From: Streptomyces sp. SID8352
Lineage (GTDB): Bacteria > Actinomycetota > Actinomycetes > Streptomycetales > Streptomycetaceae
DNA: 64,000 bases
Direction: 5' to 3'
Assembly: GCF_009862265.1 (NCBI RefSeq)
Contig: NZ_WWGX01000030.1
Coordinates: 62,001-126,000 of the forward strand
Positions 23,167 to 33,002 of the stretch are shown here, piece by piece (position 1 is the first letter of the stretch; every line of letters starts with the position of its first letter). The notes beneath the pieces were generated by a model. That model was not told the origin of the DNA. It made no database searches and saw nothing but the letters and a program-made list of their open reading frames with translations. A program made the translations under genes and the position numbers.

Positions 23167-24452
23167 GCCCTGCTCCCCTCCTCGCCGAGACCCTCCTGCT
23201 CGGCATGGGTGCGGTCGGACCGGACCTCCTCCAGGTCGTGCTGGTGCTCCAGCGCGTCCAGCCGGTCGGCCTCCAGCAGTTCGTGCACGGAGTTCATCAG
23301 CGTCTCCATGTCGACGACGCCGGTGTACTCCCCGCGCCGCCCGGTGACCGCGACCCGCCCCGTGTTGTCCGTCAGCACCGCCTCCAGCGCGTCCCGCAGC
23401 GTCGCGTCCCGGGTCACCGTGTCGCTCACCAGGGTCCCGGCGCGGGCCAGGGAGCCCTTGGCCCGCATCAGGTCGCCGCGCCGCAGCCACTTGTAGGGGC
23501 GGCCACGCCGGTCGAGGAGCAGGATCTCGTTGGTGCCGGCGTTCCGCAGCCGGTCGATGATGTGCTGGAGCGGCTCGTCCACCGTCACCGTCGGGCAGTC
23601 GGTGATCCCCACGTCCCGCACCCGGGTCAGGTTCAGCCGTTTCAGGGCCGCCCCGGCGCCGACGAAACCGGAGACGAAGTCGTCCGCCGGATTGGTCAGG
23701 ATCGCCTCCGGGGTGTCGAACTGGGCGATGTGGGACCGCTCGCGCAGCACGGCGATCCGGTCGCCCAGCTTGATCGCCTCGTCGAAGTCGTGGGTGACGA
23801 AGACGATGGTCTTGTGCAGCTCGTGCTGGAGCCGGATCAGCTCGTCCTGGAGGTGGTCGCGGGTGATCGGGTCGACGGCGCCGAACGGCTCGTCCATCAG
23901 CAGCACCGGCGGGTCGGCGGCCAGGGCCCGCGCCACGCCCACCCGCTGCTGCTGGCCGCCGGAGAGCTGGCGCGGATAGCGGTCGTGGAACTCGGCCGGG
24001 TCCAGCCCGACGAGATCGAGCATCTCCTCCACCCGCGCCCCGGTCCGGCTCTTGGACCAGCCGGTCATCCGGGGGACCAGGGCGATGTTCTGGGCGACCG
24101 TCATGTGCGGGAACAGCCCGGAGGACTGGATGGCGTAGCCGACCTGGCGGCGCAGCCGTACCGGGTCCATGTCGGTGACGTCCTCGCCGTTGATGCGGAT
24201 GCGTCCGCCGCTCGGCTCGATCAGCCGGTTGATCATCTTCAGGGTGGTGGACTTCCCGCAGCCCGAGGGGCCGACGAGGATGACCGTCTCCCCGGCCCTG
24301 ATCTCCATCGACACGTTGTCCACGGCCGGCTGGGGGCTGCCCGGGTAGTGCTTGGTCAGCCCCTCCAGTTCGATGCCGGCGCCGGTGGTGCCCGCCGCTC
24401 CGTCCGGTCCGGCGGCCGGGGCCCCGGGCAGGGTGCCGCTGGTGTCAGACAC
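23163..24452 (-). CDS. Glycine betaine/choline ABC transporter ATP-binding protein with CBS domains
   Basis: A 429-residue OpuBA/ProV-type ATPase. Walker A is GPSGCGKST (residues 61-69), the signature is LSGGQQQRVGVARAL, Walker B is VLLMDEPFGAVDPI, and the H-loop is IVFVTHDFDEAI. After about residue 265 two CBS motifs follow, which in OpuA-like transporters sense ionic strength or nucleotides and gate the importer. The N-terminal 25 residues are low in complexity. GTG at 24452 overlaps the preceding permease by 8 bp, indicating coupled translation. Confidence 0.9.
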   Translation of the reverse strand: MSDTSGTLPGAPAAGPDGAAGTTGAGIELEGLTKHYPGSPQPAVDNVSMEIRAGETVILVGPSGCGKSTTLKMINRLIEPSGGRIRINGEDVTDMDPVRLRRQVGYAIQSSGLFPHMTVAQNIALVPRMTGWSKSRTGARVEEMLDLVGLDPAEFHDRYPRQLSGGQQQRVGVARALAADPPVLLMDEPFGAVDPITRDHLQDELIRLQHELHKTIVFVTHDFDEAIKLGDRIAVLRERSHIAQFDTPEAILTNPADDFVSGFVGAGAALKRLNLTRVRDVGITDCPTVTVDEPLQHIIDRLRNAGTNEILLLDRRGRPYKWLRRGDLMRAKGSLARAGTLVSDTVTRDATLRDALEAVLTDNTGRVAVTGRRGEYTGVVDMETLMNSVHELLEADRLDALEHQHDLEEVRSDRTHAEQEGLGEEGSRA

Positions 24453-25092
24453 GGATCCCCCTGGGAATGGTCAGCCGCCCCAGCAGGACGTAGGCGGCGT
24501 CGAACAGCAGCGCCAGGACGATGATGCCGAGCGTGCCCGCGAGCACCTGGTTGAGCGCGTTCCTGCTGCCCAGCGAGGAGATGCCGCGGAAGATCTCGTT
24601 GCCGAGACCGGGTCCGGAGGCGAAGGCGGCGATGGCGGCGATGCCCATCAGCATCTGCGTGGAGACGCGGATGCCGGTCAGGACCGGCGGCCAGGCCAGC
24701 GGCAGTTCCACCCGCAGCAGCCGGGCCGTCCGGGACATGCCGATGCCCTTCGCCGCGTCCACCAGGGCCGGGTCGACGCCGCGCAGCCCGACGATCGTGT
24801 TGCGCACGATCGGCAGCAGCCCGTACAGGGTCAGCGCCGTGACCGTCGGCGGCACCCCCAGCCCGACGATCGGGATGAGCAGGCCGATCATGGCCAGCGA
24901 GGGGATGGTCAGCACCGCCGAGGTGGTCAGCGTCGCCAGGTTCCCCGCCCACGGGCTGCGGTAGGTGGCGACGCCGATCACCACGCCCAGCAGGGTGGCC
25001 GCCACCATGCACTGGAGGACGGCGCTGGCGTGCTGGTAGGCGTCGGTGAGCAACTGCTGGTGGCGGCTGCCCAGGAACTCCCAGAAGTTCAC
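24445..25092 (-). CDS. Glycine betaine/choline-type ABC transporter permease
   Basis: A 215-residue permease with five to six helices and the EAA-type loop LRGVDPALVDAAKGIGMSRT. Of two in-frame GTG codons, 25092 is preferred: GGAGG at 25105-25101 lies 8 nt before it, whereas the GTG at 25101 overlaps that GGAGG and has none. It is the first transporter gene, 27 bp after the stop of the Lrp-type regulator, so regulator and transporter may share a transcript. Confidence 0.87.
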   Translation of the reverse strand: MNFWEFLGSRHQQLLTDAYQHASAVLQCMVAATLLGVVIGVATYRSPWAGNLATLTTSAVLTIPSLAMIGLLIPIVGLGVPPTVTALTLYGLLPIVRNTIVGLRGVDPALVDAAKGIGMSRTARLLRVELPLAWPPVLTGIRVSTQMLMGIAAIAAFASGPGLGNEIFRGISSLGSRNALNQVLAGTLGIIVLALLFDAAYVLLGRLTIPRGIRV

Positions 25093-25119
25093 TCCGCTCA
25101 CCTCCGGGATCGGGCGCTC

Positions 25120-25605
25120 TCACTCACGGCGTTGGTCGTGGTCCCGGGCCGCCTGCTCCACCAGGGGTATGACCCGCAGCGGGACGGGGTTCTCCATGAC
25201 GATCGTCGTGGAGGCCCGGACGATGCCATCAAAGCCGACGACCAGGTCGATCACCCGCTGGAGATCGGCGTTGGAGCGGGCCACCAGACGGCACAGCATG
25301 TCCCCGCTGCCGGTCGTGGTGTGCAGTTCCAGCACCTCCGGGACATGCACCAAGTGGGCCCGTACGTCAGCCCCTTGGCCCTGCCGGATCTCCAGCGTCG
25401 CGAAGGCGGTGACCGGATAGCCGAGCGCGGCCGGATCGACCTGGGGACCGAAGCCGCGGATGACTCCGTTCGACTGAAGCCGGTCCAGCCGGGCCTGTGC
25501 GGTGCCCCGCGCCACCCCCAGCCTCCGGGACATCTCCAGCACCCCGATCCGGGGCTCCCGCGCGAGCAGGGCGATGATCCGCCCGTCCAGATGATCGATC
25601 ACCAT
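25120..25605 (-). CDS. Lrp/AsnC family transcriptional regulator
   Basis: A 161-residue feast/famine regulator: N-terminal HTH (LDGRIIALLAREPRIGVLEM and LGVARGTAQARLDRL) followed by a RAM effector domain with the TGSGDMLCRLVARSNADL motif. ATG at 25605 has GGAGGGG at 25620-25614, so upstream in-frame codons are not used. It is divergent from hppD across 125 bp and lies just upstream of the opu-like operon on its own strand. Lrp proteins sense amino acids, so control of tyrosine breakdown through the shared intergenic region is plausible; this is inference. Confidence 0.88.
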   Translation of the reverse strand: MVIDHLDGRIIALLAREPRIGVLEMSRRLGVARGTAQARLDRLQSNGVIRGFGPQVDPAALGYPVTAFATLEIRQGQGADVRAHLVHVPEVLELHTTTGSGDMLCRLVARSNADLQRVIDLVVGFDGIVRASTTIVMENPVPLRVIPLVEQAARDHDQRRE

Positions 25606-25607
25606 GA

Positions 25608-26876
<1,269 letters not shown>

Positions 26877-26893
26877 GCCATCCCCCACGGGCT

Positions 26894-26939
26894 CTCCCGT
26901 CCCCGTCCGGGCCCCAACCCGGCACGGCCCCGACGGGAG
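26894..26939 (+). terminator. Hairpin terminator after hppD
   Basis: Outer stem CTCCCGTC (26894-26901) with GACGGGAG (26932-26939) and an inner stem CCGGG/CCCGG inside the loop. It starts 17 nt after the hppD stop. Confidence 0.6.
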
Positions 26940-26940
26940 G

Positions 26941-27440
26941 CTCCGGGTCCGCGCACCCGGACCCCTCCGGGTCCCGCGTGCGGACCCCCAGGGCTCCCCG
27001 CGCCCGGGACGCCCCCGGGTCCGTGGGGAGCGCCCGCGCGCCCCACTCCCGGGCCGCCACGAAGTCCCGCCGCGGCGCCGCCGGCACCGCCATCCCCTCC
27101 AGGGCCGCCGGTTCGCGCCCCGACCCGGTCCGCAGGGCCGTGCGCAGCGCCCGTTCGGCCTCGGGGTAGTCCTCCGCGTCGGTGGTCCGCCGGGCCCGCT
27201 CCGTGTACGCCGCCCCAGCACCGCCCAGGCCGCCGCGTCCCCCGGGCGCGCCCGCACCCGCGCGGCGCGCCTGCGCCGCCGGGCCCGCCGGGGGCCGGCG
27301 CAGCGGACTGCGGTCCCCGGGACAGCGGCATCAGCGCCCCGCCCAGCACGGCGCACCCGGCGCCGCAGGCGACCAGGGCCCGGCGCCCGCGGTGACCGGA
27401 CCGCCTCCGTGGGCTCTCCACGGCGCACACTGTGCGCCGG
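26941..27440 (-). pseudogene. Remains of a TPR-repeat protein gene (frameshifted, truncated)
   Basis: Minus-strand fragments in three different frames read as one decayed gene. A start-like piece (about 27440-27320) encodes RRALVACGAGCAVLGGALMP, a signal or anchor. A middle piece (about 27290-27215) reads ARVRARPGDAAAWAVLG. After a one-base loss in a G-run near 27215 a third frame continues AAYTERARRTTDAEDYPEAE, RALRTALRTGSGREPAALEG and FVAAREWGARALPTDPGAS (to about 27010). The period and residues (AWAVLG, Y.EAERAL) are TPR-like. No intact frame joins them, and the 3' part is missing at the hppD terminator. Sequencing error is the alternative. Confidence 0.55.
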
Positions 27441-27518
27441 TACGACGAACGCGCCGGGCAGGTGAAGGGCACCGTACGCGGGGTTCACACCGATGGCCCC
27501 GGGTGCCACGCTGTGATC

Positions 27519-28940
27519 ATGAGCCGTATCGAAGCGCCCCGCGACGACGACGCGGCGGACGACCGCGCGGACACCGGTCCGCTCGTCGGCCGGCTGCGGG
27601 CCGGACTGCCCCACGACGCCGTCCTCACCGACCCCGACGTCCTCGCCTCCTACGCCCATGACATGGCGGGCTTCTGCCCGGCCGGAGCCCCCGCCGCCGT
27701 GGTCCTGCCGCGCACCGTGGAGCAGGTCCAGCACGTGATGCGCACGGCCACCGCCCTGCGCGTCCCGGTCGTCCCGCAGGGCGCCCGCACCGGCCTGTCC
27801 GGCGCCGCCAACGCCACCGACGGCTGCGTCGTGCTGTCCCTCGTCCGGATGGACCGCATCCTGGAGATCAGCCCCGTCGACCGGATCGCCGTCGTCGAGC
27901 CGGGCGTCGTCAACGCCGTCCTCTCCCGTGCCGTGGGCGAGCACGGCCTGCACTACCCGCCGGACCCCTCCAGCTGGGAGAGCTGCACCATCGGCGGCAA
28001 CATCGGGACCGCCTCCGGCGGCCTGTGCTGCGTCAAGTACGGGGTGACCGCCGAGTACGTCCTCGGCCTCGACGTCGTCCTCGCCGACGGCCGCCTGATG
28101 TCCACCGGCCGCCGCACCGCCAAGGGCGTCGCCGGATACGACATGACCAGGCTGTTCGTCGGCTCCGAGGGCACCCTCGGCGTCGTCGTGCGGGCCGTGC
28201 TCGCCCTGCGGCCCGCTCCGCCGCGGCAGTTGGTGCTGGCCGCCGAGTTCGCCTCCGCTGCCGCCGCCTGCGACGCGGTCTGCCGGATCATGGAGGGCGG
28301 TCATGTGCCCTCCCTCCTGGAGCTGATGGACCGCACCACCGTGAAGGCGGTCAACGACCTGGCCCGCATGGGACTCCCGGAGACCACAGAGGCCCTGCTG
28401 CTCGCCGCCTTCGACACCGCCGACCCGGCCGCCGACCTCGCCGCCGTGGGCGCCCTCTGCGAGGCCGCCGGGGCCACCGCGGTGGTCCCCGCCGACGACC
28501 CGGCCGAGTCCGAACTGCTGCTCCAGGCACGGCGGCTGGCGCTTCCCGCGCTGGAGGCCGTCCGGGGCGCCACGATGATCGACGATGTCTGCGTGCCCCG
28601 CTCCCGGCTCGGGGAGATGCTCTCCGGCGTCGAGCGCATCGCCGCCCGGCACGGGCTCACCATCGGGCTCTGCGCCCACGCGGGCGACGGCAACACCCAC
28701 CCCACGGTCTGCTTCGACGCGTCGGACCCGGGGGAGTCGGGGCGGGCCCGGGAGTCCTTCGACGAGATCATGGCCCTGGGCCTGGAACTGGGCGGCACCA
28801 TCACCGGCGAGCACGGGGTCGGGGTGCTCAAGAAGGAGTGGCTGGCCCGCGAGATCGGCCCGGTGGGCCTGGAGATGCAGCGCGCCGTGAAGCGCGCCCT
28901 CGACCCGCTCGGCATCCTCAACCCGGGCAAGCTGTTCTGA
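27519..28940 (+). CDS. FAD-linked 2-hydroxyacid oxidase/dehydrogenase (GlcD/DLD type)
   Basis: A 473-residue flavoprotein with the PCMH-type FAD domain: VVPQGARTGLSGAANATDGC contacts FAD, and WESCTIGGNIGTASGG and AGYDMTRLFVGSEGTLGVV complete it. The C-terminal FAD-oxidase domain has ICLCAHAGDGNTHP-like sequence (GLCAHAGDGNTHP), GGTITGEHGVGVLKKEWL and the terminal LDPLGILNPGKLF. Members oxidise glycolate, D-lactate or D-2-hydroxyglutarate; the exact substrate is not readable. ATG at 27519 chosen because it follows a purine-poor gap and fits family length; upstream in-frame codons exist. Single gene. Confidence 0.88.
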   Translation: MSRIEAPRDDDAADDRADTGPLVGRLRAGLPHDAVLTDPDVLASYAHDMAGFCPAGAPAAVVLPRTVEQVQHVMRTATALRVPVVPQGARTGLSGAANATDGCVVLSLVRMDRILEISPVDRIAVVEPGVVNAVLSRAVGEHGLHYPPDPSSWESCTIGGNIGTASGGLCCVKYGVTAEYVLGLDVVLADGRLMSTGRRTAKGVAGYDMTRLFVGSEGTLGVVVRAVLALRPAPPRQLVLAAEFASAAAACDAVCRIMEGGHVPSLLELMDRTTVKAVNDLARMGLPETTEALLLAAFDTADPAADLAAVGALCEAAGATAVVPADDPAESELLLQARRLALPALEAVRGATMIDDVCVPRSRLGEMLSGVERIAARHGLTIGLCAHAGDGNTHPTVCFDASDPGESGRARESFDEIMALGLELGGTITGEHGVGVLKKEWLAREIGPVGLEMQRAVKRALDPLGILNPGKLF

Positions 28941-29058
28941 CCGCCGGGGCGGCGGCTCCGTCGGCACGGGCCGGTCCGGGCGCCGGGCAGCGGCCGGGCG
29001 CGGTGGGTCGGCCGGTGCCGGTCCAGGGGGTGGCGCCGGTTCACCCGAGGGCGCCCGC

Positions 29059-29472
29059 TCATCGCGCGAGCAGGGCGGCGAGCCCCTCGTCGAGGTCCAG
29101 GTGCGGGCCCTCGGAGCCCGGCGGGACCGCCCGCAGGGTGCGCTCCAGCCACGCCGAGACCTGGGCGGACGGCGCCTCCAGCAGGGCCTCGCCGTCCGGG
29201 CTGCTCAGCGCCATCAGCACCACGCCGCGCCCCTCGGAGCGCGACGGCCACACCCGCACGTCGCCCTGACCGCACGGCCGGAACACCCCCTCCACCAGCA
29301 GTTCGCGGGCGAAGGTCCAGTGCACCGGGCGGTGCGAGTCGATGTGGAAGGCGACGTGGACGGCGTAGGGGTCGTCGGCCCGGTAGGCGAGCCGGGCCGC
29401 GACCGGGACGCTGTACTCGGGCGACAGGATGAGGTTCAGTTCCAGTTCGCGTTCGACGGTGACGGGGCGCAT
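29059..29472 (-). CDS. ssgG: SsgA-like protein (SALP), sporulation/cell-division factor, probably SsgG
   Basis: A 137-residue actinomycete-specific SALP: ELELNLILSPEYSVPVAARL, YRADDPYAVHVAFHI, WTFARELLVEGVFRPCGQGD and VSAWLERTLRAVPPGSE are family blocks. SALPs guide septum placement and peptidoglycan remodelling in sporulating aerial hyphae; SsgG affects correct septum spacing in S. coelicolor. The specific paralogue is inferred from remembered synteny (near hppD), so the gene letter is less certain than the family. A GAGAGAGG ribosome-binding site precedes ATG at 29472. Confidence 0.85.
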   Translation of the reverse strand: MRPVTVERELELNLILSPEYSVPVAARLAYRADDPYAVHVAFHIDSHRPVHWTFARELLVEGVFRPCGQGDVRVWPSRSEGRGVVLMALSSPDGEALLEAPSAQVSAWLERTLRAVPPGSEGPHLDLDEGLAALLAR

Positions 29473-29707
29473 CGTCGGTCCTCTCTCTCGTTCCGGCCGG
29501 GGCCCTCGGGAAGGACCCCCTACGAGGGAGAGCGGGCACGGCGCCGGGCATTACGCGGGTTCGCGAAACTTTTTTTCCGGGAGAGTTCCGGGAGAGGATG
29601 TTGCCCCGTTGGGGGCGGGTCGTGCCGGAGGGGCGGTGCGGATTGCGCCGGTCTGGTAGATGTGGAGCCCCCCATATCCACCCCCGAGCAGATACGGGAC
29701 GACGGAC

Positions 29708-31339
29708 ATGAGCGCCCCCACCCCGGCACCCGGCGACGACCGGCCCCGCGAAGGGTATTACCCGGACCCGTCCATCCCTGGATACGTCCGGTACTGGAAC
29801 GGCGCCTCCTGGGTGCCGGGCACCAGCCGGCCGGCGCCCCGGGACGGCGAGACCCTCGCCCCGCCACCGGGCGCGGGCGCCGTGCCCGCGGCTCCGTCCG
29901 CCGTCCCCGGACCCGTTGCCGCCGTGCCTCCCGCCTCCGGTCCCACCGCCTCCGGTGCCGCCCCCGCCGCGCCTCCCGGGGCAGCTCCCGCCGGGACCGG
30001 ACCAGCCCTCCCCGGGCCGTCGCCGTCCGGGCGGCCGGCCCCCGCGGTTCCGTCCCCGGCGGTGCCCGTGCCCGACGTGCCGTCGGTCGAGGAGACCGGG
30101 CCGCACTTCTTCGACGAGGACCCGGACCCGTCCCCGCCGCTCGCCCTCCCCGCCCCGCACGGCCACCACCCCGGCCCCGCCTCCTCCTGGACCACCGGTC
30201 CCCGGCCCTCCCCGGAGCAGCACGTCGCCTGGCCGGAGCCCCGGGGCGCCGACCCGAGGGTGCCGCACGCCGCGGCCGGGGGAGCGCACGACGGGGCGGG
30301 GCTCGCCGCCGCGGTGCCGGGCGGCGCGCTGCCCGGGGGCGCGGCGGGCGCGGGCGTGCCCGCCGGCGCGGTGACCGGGGCCGCGGTGACCGGGGCCGCG
30401 GTGACCGGGGCGGCGGTGCCCGGCGGCGAAGGGCCCGGCGCCGCCGCCGTGTTCGCGTCCGGCGGCGCGGGGGCACCGGGGGAGGGGGCACCCGTGGCCG
30501 ACGCGGGGACCATCGCCCTCCGCCCCTCCGCGCCGCGTCCCGCGCCCTCCCCGCCGGCGGCGCCCTCCGGCCCGCAGCGGGCGCCCGCCGAGCCGGTCCC
30601 GCCGTCCCCGGCGGTCCCCCGGCAGGGTCCGGCGCCCGTGCCCGTGCGGCAGGGGCCGGCCGAGGACCCCGCGCCCTCCCCGCCCGTGCCGCCCGCCACG
30701 GTCCCGGCGCCGTTCGCCCCCGGGACCGGCGCCGCTCCCCCCTCCTGGGCGCAGCAGGTGCAGCGGCTCGCCGGGGCCGGGGCGCAGGATCCGACGGCCG
30801 CGCCCTGGAAGCCGCCGGTCGAGGACGTCTTCCAGGCCGCCGCCCGGCAGCGGGCGGCGGCCCGGCCCGCCGGGCTCGGCCGACGGCTGGCCGCCCGGCT
30901 GATCGACACCGTCGTCGTCGCGGGTGTCACCGCGGCGGCGGCCGTCCCCCTGGGCCACCGCGCCGCCGAGCACATCGACGGGAAGATCGAGGCGGCCCGG
31001 CTCGCCGGGGAGACCGTCACCGTGTGGCTGCTGGACGGGACGACGGCCGGGTACCTCGGCATCGTGCTGGCGGTCCTCCTCCTCTTCGGCGTCCTCTACG
31101 AGGCGCTGCCCACGGCCCGTTGGGGCGCCACGCCGGGCAAGCGGCTGCTGGGGCTGCGGGTGCGGGACATCGAGGAGCACGAGGCGCCGGGCTTCGGCGC
31201 GGCCCTGCGCCGCTGGCTGGTGTACAGCGTCTCCGGCCTGCTGGCCGTCGGCCTGGTCGGCGTCGTGTGGTGCCTTTTCGACCGGCCGTGGCGTCAGTGC
31301 TGGCACGACAAGGCGGCCCACACGTTCGTCGCGGGCTGA
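29708..31339 (+). CDS. RDD-family membrane protein with DUF2510-like N-terminus and long Pro/Ala-rich linker
   Basis: A 543-residue protein. Residues about 15-40 (GYYPDPSIPGYVRYWNGASW) match the DUF2510 WYxDP...RYWDG motif. About 340 residues of Pro/Ala/Gly-rich linker follow, including three AVTGA repeats. The C-terminal RDD domain (about 390-543) has LGRRLAARLIDTVVVAGVTA with the Arg-Asp pair, ATPGKRLLGLRVRD and three to four helices. Function of RDD proteins is generally unknown; some act as Na+/H+ antiporters. ATG at 29708. The next gene, also RDD, starts 64 bp later. Confidence 0.8.
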   Translation: MSAPTPAPGDDRPREGYYPDPSIPGYVRYWNGASWVPGTSRPAPRDGETLAPPPGAGAVPAAPSAVPGPVAAVPPASGPTASGAAPAAPPGAAPAGTGPALPGPSPSGRPAPAVPSPAVPVPDVPSVEETGPHFFDEDPDPSPPLALPAPHGHHPGPASSWTTGPRPSPEQHVAWPEPRGADPRVPHAAAGGAHDGAGLAAAVPGGALPGGAAGAGVPAGAVTGAAVTGAAVTGAAVPGGEGPGAAAVFASGGAGAPGEGAPVADAGTIALRPSAPRPAPSPPAAPSGPQRAPAEPVPPSPAVPRQGPAPVPVRQGPAEDPAPSPPVPPATVPAPFAPGTGAAPPSWAQQVQRLAGAGAQDPTAAPWKPPVEDVFQAAARQRAAARPAGLGRRLAARLIDTVVVAGVTAAAAVPLGHRAAEHIDGKIEAARLAGETVTVWLLDGTTAGYLGIVLAVLLLFGVLYEALPTARWGATPGKRLLGLRVRDIEEHEAPGFGAALRRWLVYSVSGLLAVGLVGVVWCLFDRPWRQCWHDKAAHTFVAG

Positions 31340-31403
31340 CCGGGGTACTCCGGACGGCGGTTCGCCGGATGCGCCGCGGGGTGGTTCGCGGTCGACTCGG
31401 GCC

Positions 31404-32243
31404 ATGAGCCATGAACCGCCCCCCGGCTCCGGCGGGCAGCCGCCGGAAGACGATCCGTTGAGGAAGCGACCTCCGTCCCCCGGGCCGGAACCCGGCACGG
31501 GCGGCACCGGGTCGCCGTACGGCGACCCGCCCCCGCCCCCCACGGGAGCCGGCGGCCCCCCGCCCTCCGGCGGCGACCCCTACGGGCCGGGCGGCGCGAC
31601 CGGGGGCGGCTCGGGGAACCCCTACGGGCCCGGTGGCGGTGGCGCGCCGGGCGGCGGCAACCCCTACGGGCCGGGCGGCGGCGCGCCCGGTGGCGGTGGC
31701 GGCCCCTACGGGCCGGGCGGTGGCGACGACCCCTTCGGCGGGCGCGGACGCGATCCCTTCGGGGGCGGCACCCGTCCGCCAGACCCGCTGGCCGGGATGC
31801 CCCCGCTGGCCGACAGCGGGCGGCGCACCCTCGCCCGGATCCTCGACATGATCCTCGTGGGCATCGTGGTCTGGCTGCTGAGCTGGGCGTTCGACGTCCA
31901 GGAGTACCGGGTCAACGGCGACGACATGTCGGTCGGCAAGTCGTTCGGGCAGTCGCTGATCGCCGCCGTGCTCTACATCGGCTACGACACCTACATGATC
32001 GCGCGCAACGGCCAGACGCTGGGCAAGAGATGGCTGGGCCTGCGGGTGGCCAACCTCGACAACGGCTCCACCCCGGTCACGCAGACCTCGCTGATCCGCG
32101 CCCTGGTGCTGTGGATCCCGTTCGCCTTCTGCTGCGCCTGCGTCTGGACGATCATCGCGGGCGGCTGGAGCTTCTTCGACCGGCCGTACAAGCAGGGGCT
32201 GCACGACAAGGCGGCCAAGACCGTGGTGGTCAGCACCCGTTGA
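31404..32243 (+). CDS. RDD-family membrane protein with Gly/Pro repeat N-terminus
   Basis: A 279-residue protein with about 130 residues of low-complexity sequence containing six or so NPYGPGGG-like units, then an RDD domain: GRRTLARILDMILVGIVVWL, TLGKRWLGLRVANLDNG and helices to the C-terminus DKAAKTVVVSTR. It resembles the C-terminal half of its upstream neighbour (both end W.FFDRP.KQ..HDKAA.T.V), so the pair probably arose by duplication and may act together. ATG at 31404. The 3' end is 15 bp from the convergent small membrane gene. Confidence 0.8.
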   Translation: MSHEPPPGSGGQPPEDDPLRKRPPSPGPEPGTGGTGSPYGDPPPPPTGAGGPPPSGGDPYGPGGATGGGSGNPYGPGGGGAPGGGNPYGPGGGAPGGGGGPYGPGGGDDPFGGRGRDPFGGGTRPPDPLAGMPPLADSGRRTLARILDMILVGIVVWLLSWAFDVQEYRVNGDDMSVGKSFGQSLIAAVLYIGYDTYMIARNGQTLGKRWLGLRVANLDNGSTPVTQTSLIRALVLWIPFAFCCACVWTIIAGGWSFFDRPYKQGLHDKAAKTVVVSTR

Positions 32244-32258
32244 CGGCCGGAGAGGGGG

Positions 32259-32576
32259 TCAGGCGGCGCGTCCCCGCACGGTGTCGCCCGCGGCGGCGGA
32301 GACCCGGGGGTCGGCCGGCTCCTGGCCCGTCCGCCGCGCCGGCAGCGGCTCGCCGGCCCCGGCCGGGGTGAGCGGCGCGGCCGGCCGGCCCGCGGCGCCG
32401 CGCCCGGCGGACAGCGGGACCTTCAGGGCGACCAGCAGGCCCAGGGCGAGCGAGGCGAGGGTGACGAGCGCGATACCCGGTCCCGAACTCGTCTGCGACA
32501 GCAGCAACATGACGAGGGCGGAGACGATCACGGTGCACGAACCGTAGGCGAACTGTGCGGCGGCCGGACGAGGCAT
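32259..32576 (-). CDS. Small two-helix membrane protein, hypothetical
   Basis: A 105-residue protein starting at ATG 32576. Two hydrophobic helices, FAYGSCTVIVSALVMLLL and IALVTLASLALGLLVALKV, are separated by a short loop (SQTSSGPG). The C-terminal 45 residues are Pro/Ala/Arg-rich and probably cytoplasmic. I do not recognise the family. Upstream in-frame codons would add an unlikely Arg/Pro-rich leader. Its real status rests on the two clean helices and codon use. Confidence 0.6.
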   Translation of the reverse strand: MPRPAAAQFAYGSCTVIVSALVMLLLSQTSSGPGIALVTLASLALGLLVALKVPLSAGRGAAGRPAAPLTPAGAGEPLPARRTGQEPADPRVSAAAGDTVRGRAA

Positions 32577-33002
32577 GGCAATCGTGTCCTCGGAAGACGG
32601 TCTGTGGGGTGGGGCGGGAGGTCGGCCTGACTTTCCGCCGGTTTTCCGGGCGTTCCGCCAACCGACTCTAACGGGCTGTGTGCCCGGGCGGAACGGGGGG
32701 TAAGCACCCCTGTGCCCCGGGCGCCGATGCACGGGGGGCGCACGGATTCATGGAGTCCGGGGAGCGGACGGAACCGCGCGCCCGTGCTGCGGCGTCCGCG
32801 TCCGGTGCCCCCAGGGGTGTCCGGTAAGCGAACCGGCAATCCGCATAGTGCAGTTGTCCTGCTCAAGTCAAGGTCTGTCTTTTTGAGCGAAGCTCTAGTC
32901 GAATGTCGTCACTTGACTAACACGCGTTGATCACGTGTGCGCGGACCTTTGCCATGTCCTTGGCCCTCCATCCGCGCGCGTGAGCGCGGGGGAGGAACTC
33001 AA
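32577..33002. promoter_or_regulatory. Intergenic regulatory region upstream of the secreted M6 protease
   Basis: A 426-bp gap with a clear drop in GC from about 32840 to 32940. It contains the inverted repeat AGTCAAG (32866-32872) / CTTGACT (32912-32918); the right arm includes TTGACT, a good -35 hexamer, although the -10 region at 32936 is poor. A smaller inverted repeat CCGGT-aagcga-ACCGG lies at 32820-32835. GGAGG at 32992-32996 is the ribosome-binding site of the protease. No gene is seen. Confidence 0.5.

Noticed and set aside
21014..23206. A 731-codon frame joining the transporter binding protein with the upstream permease region
   Set aside because: The upstream half is out of frame with a clear permease; overlapping GTG/TGA at 22273-22276 separates two genes.
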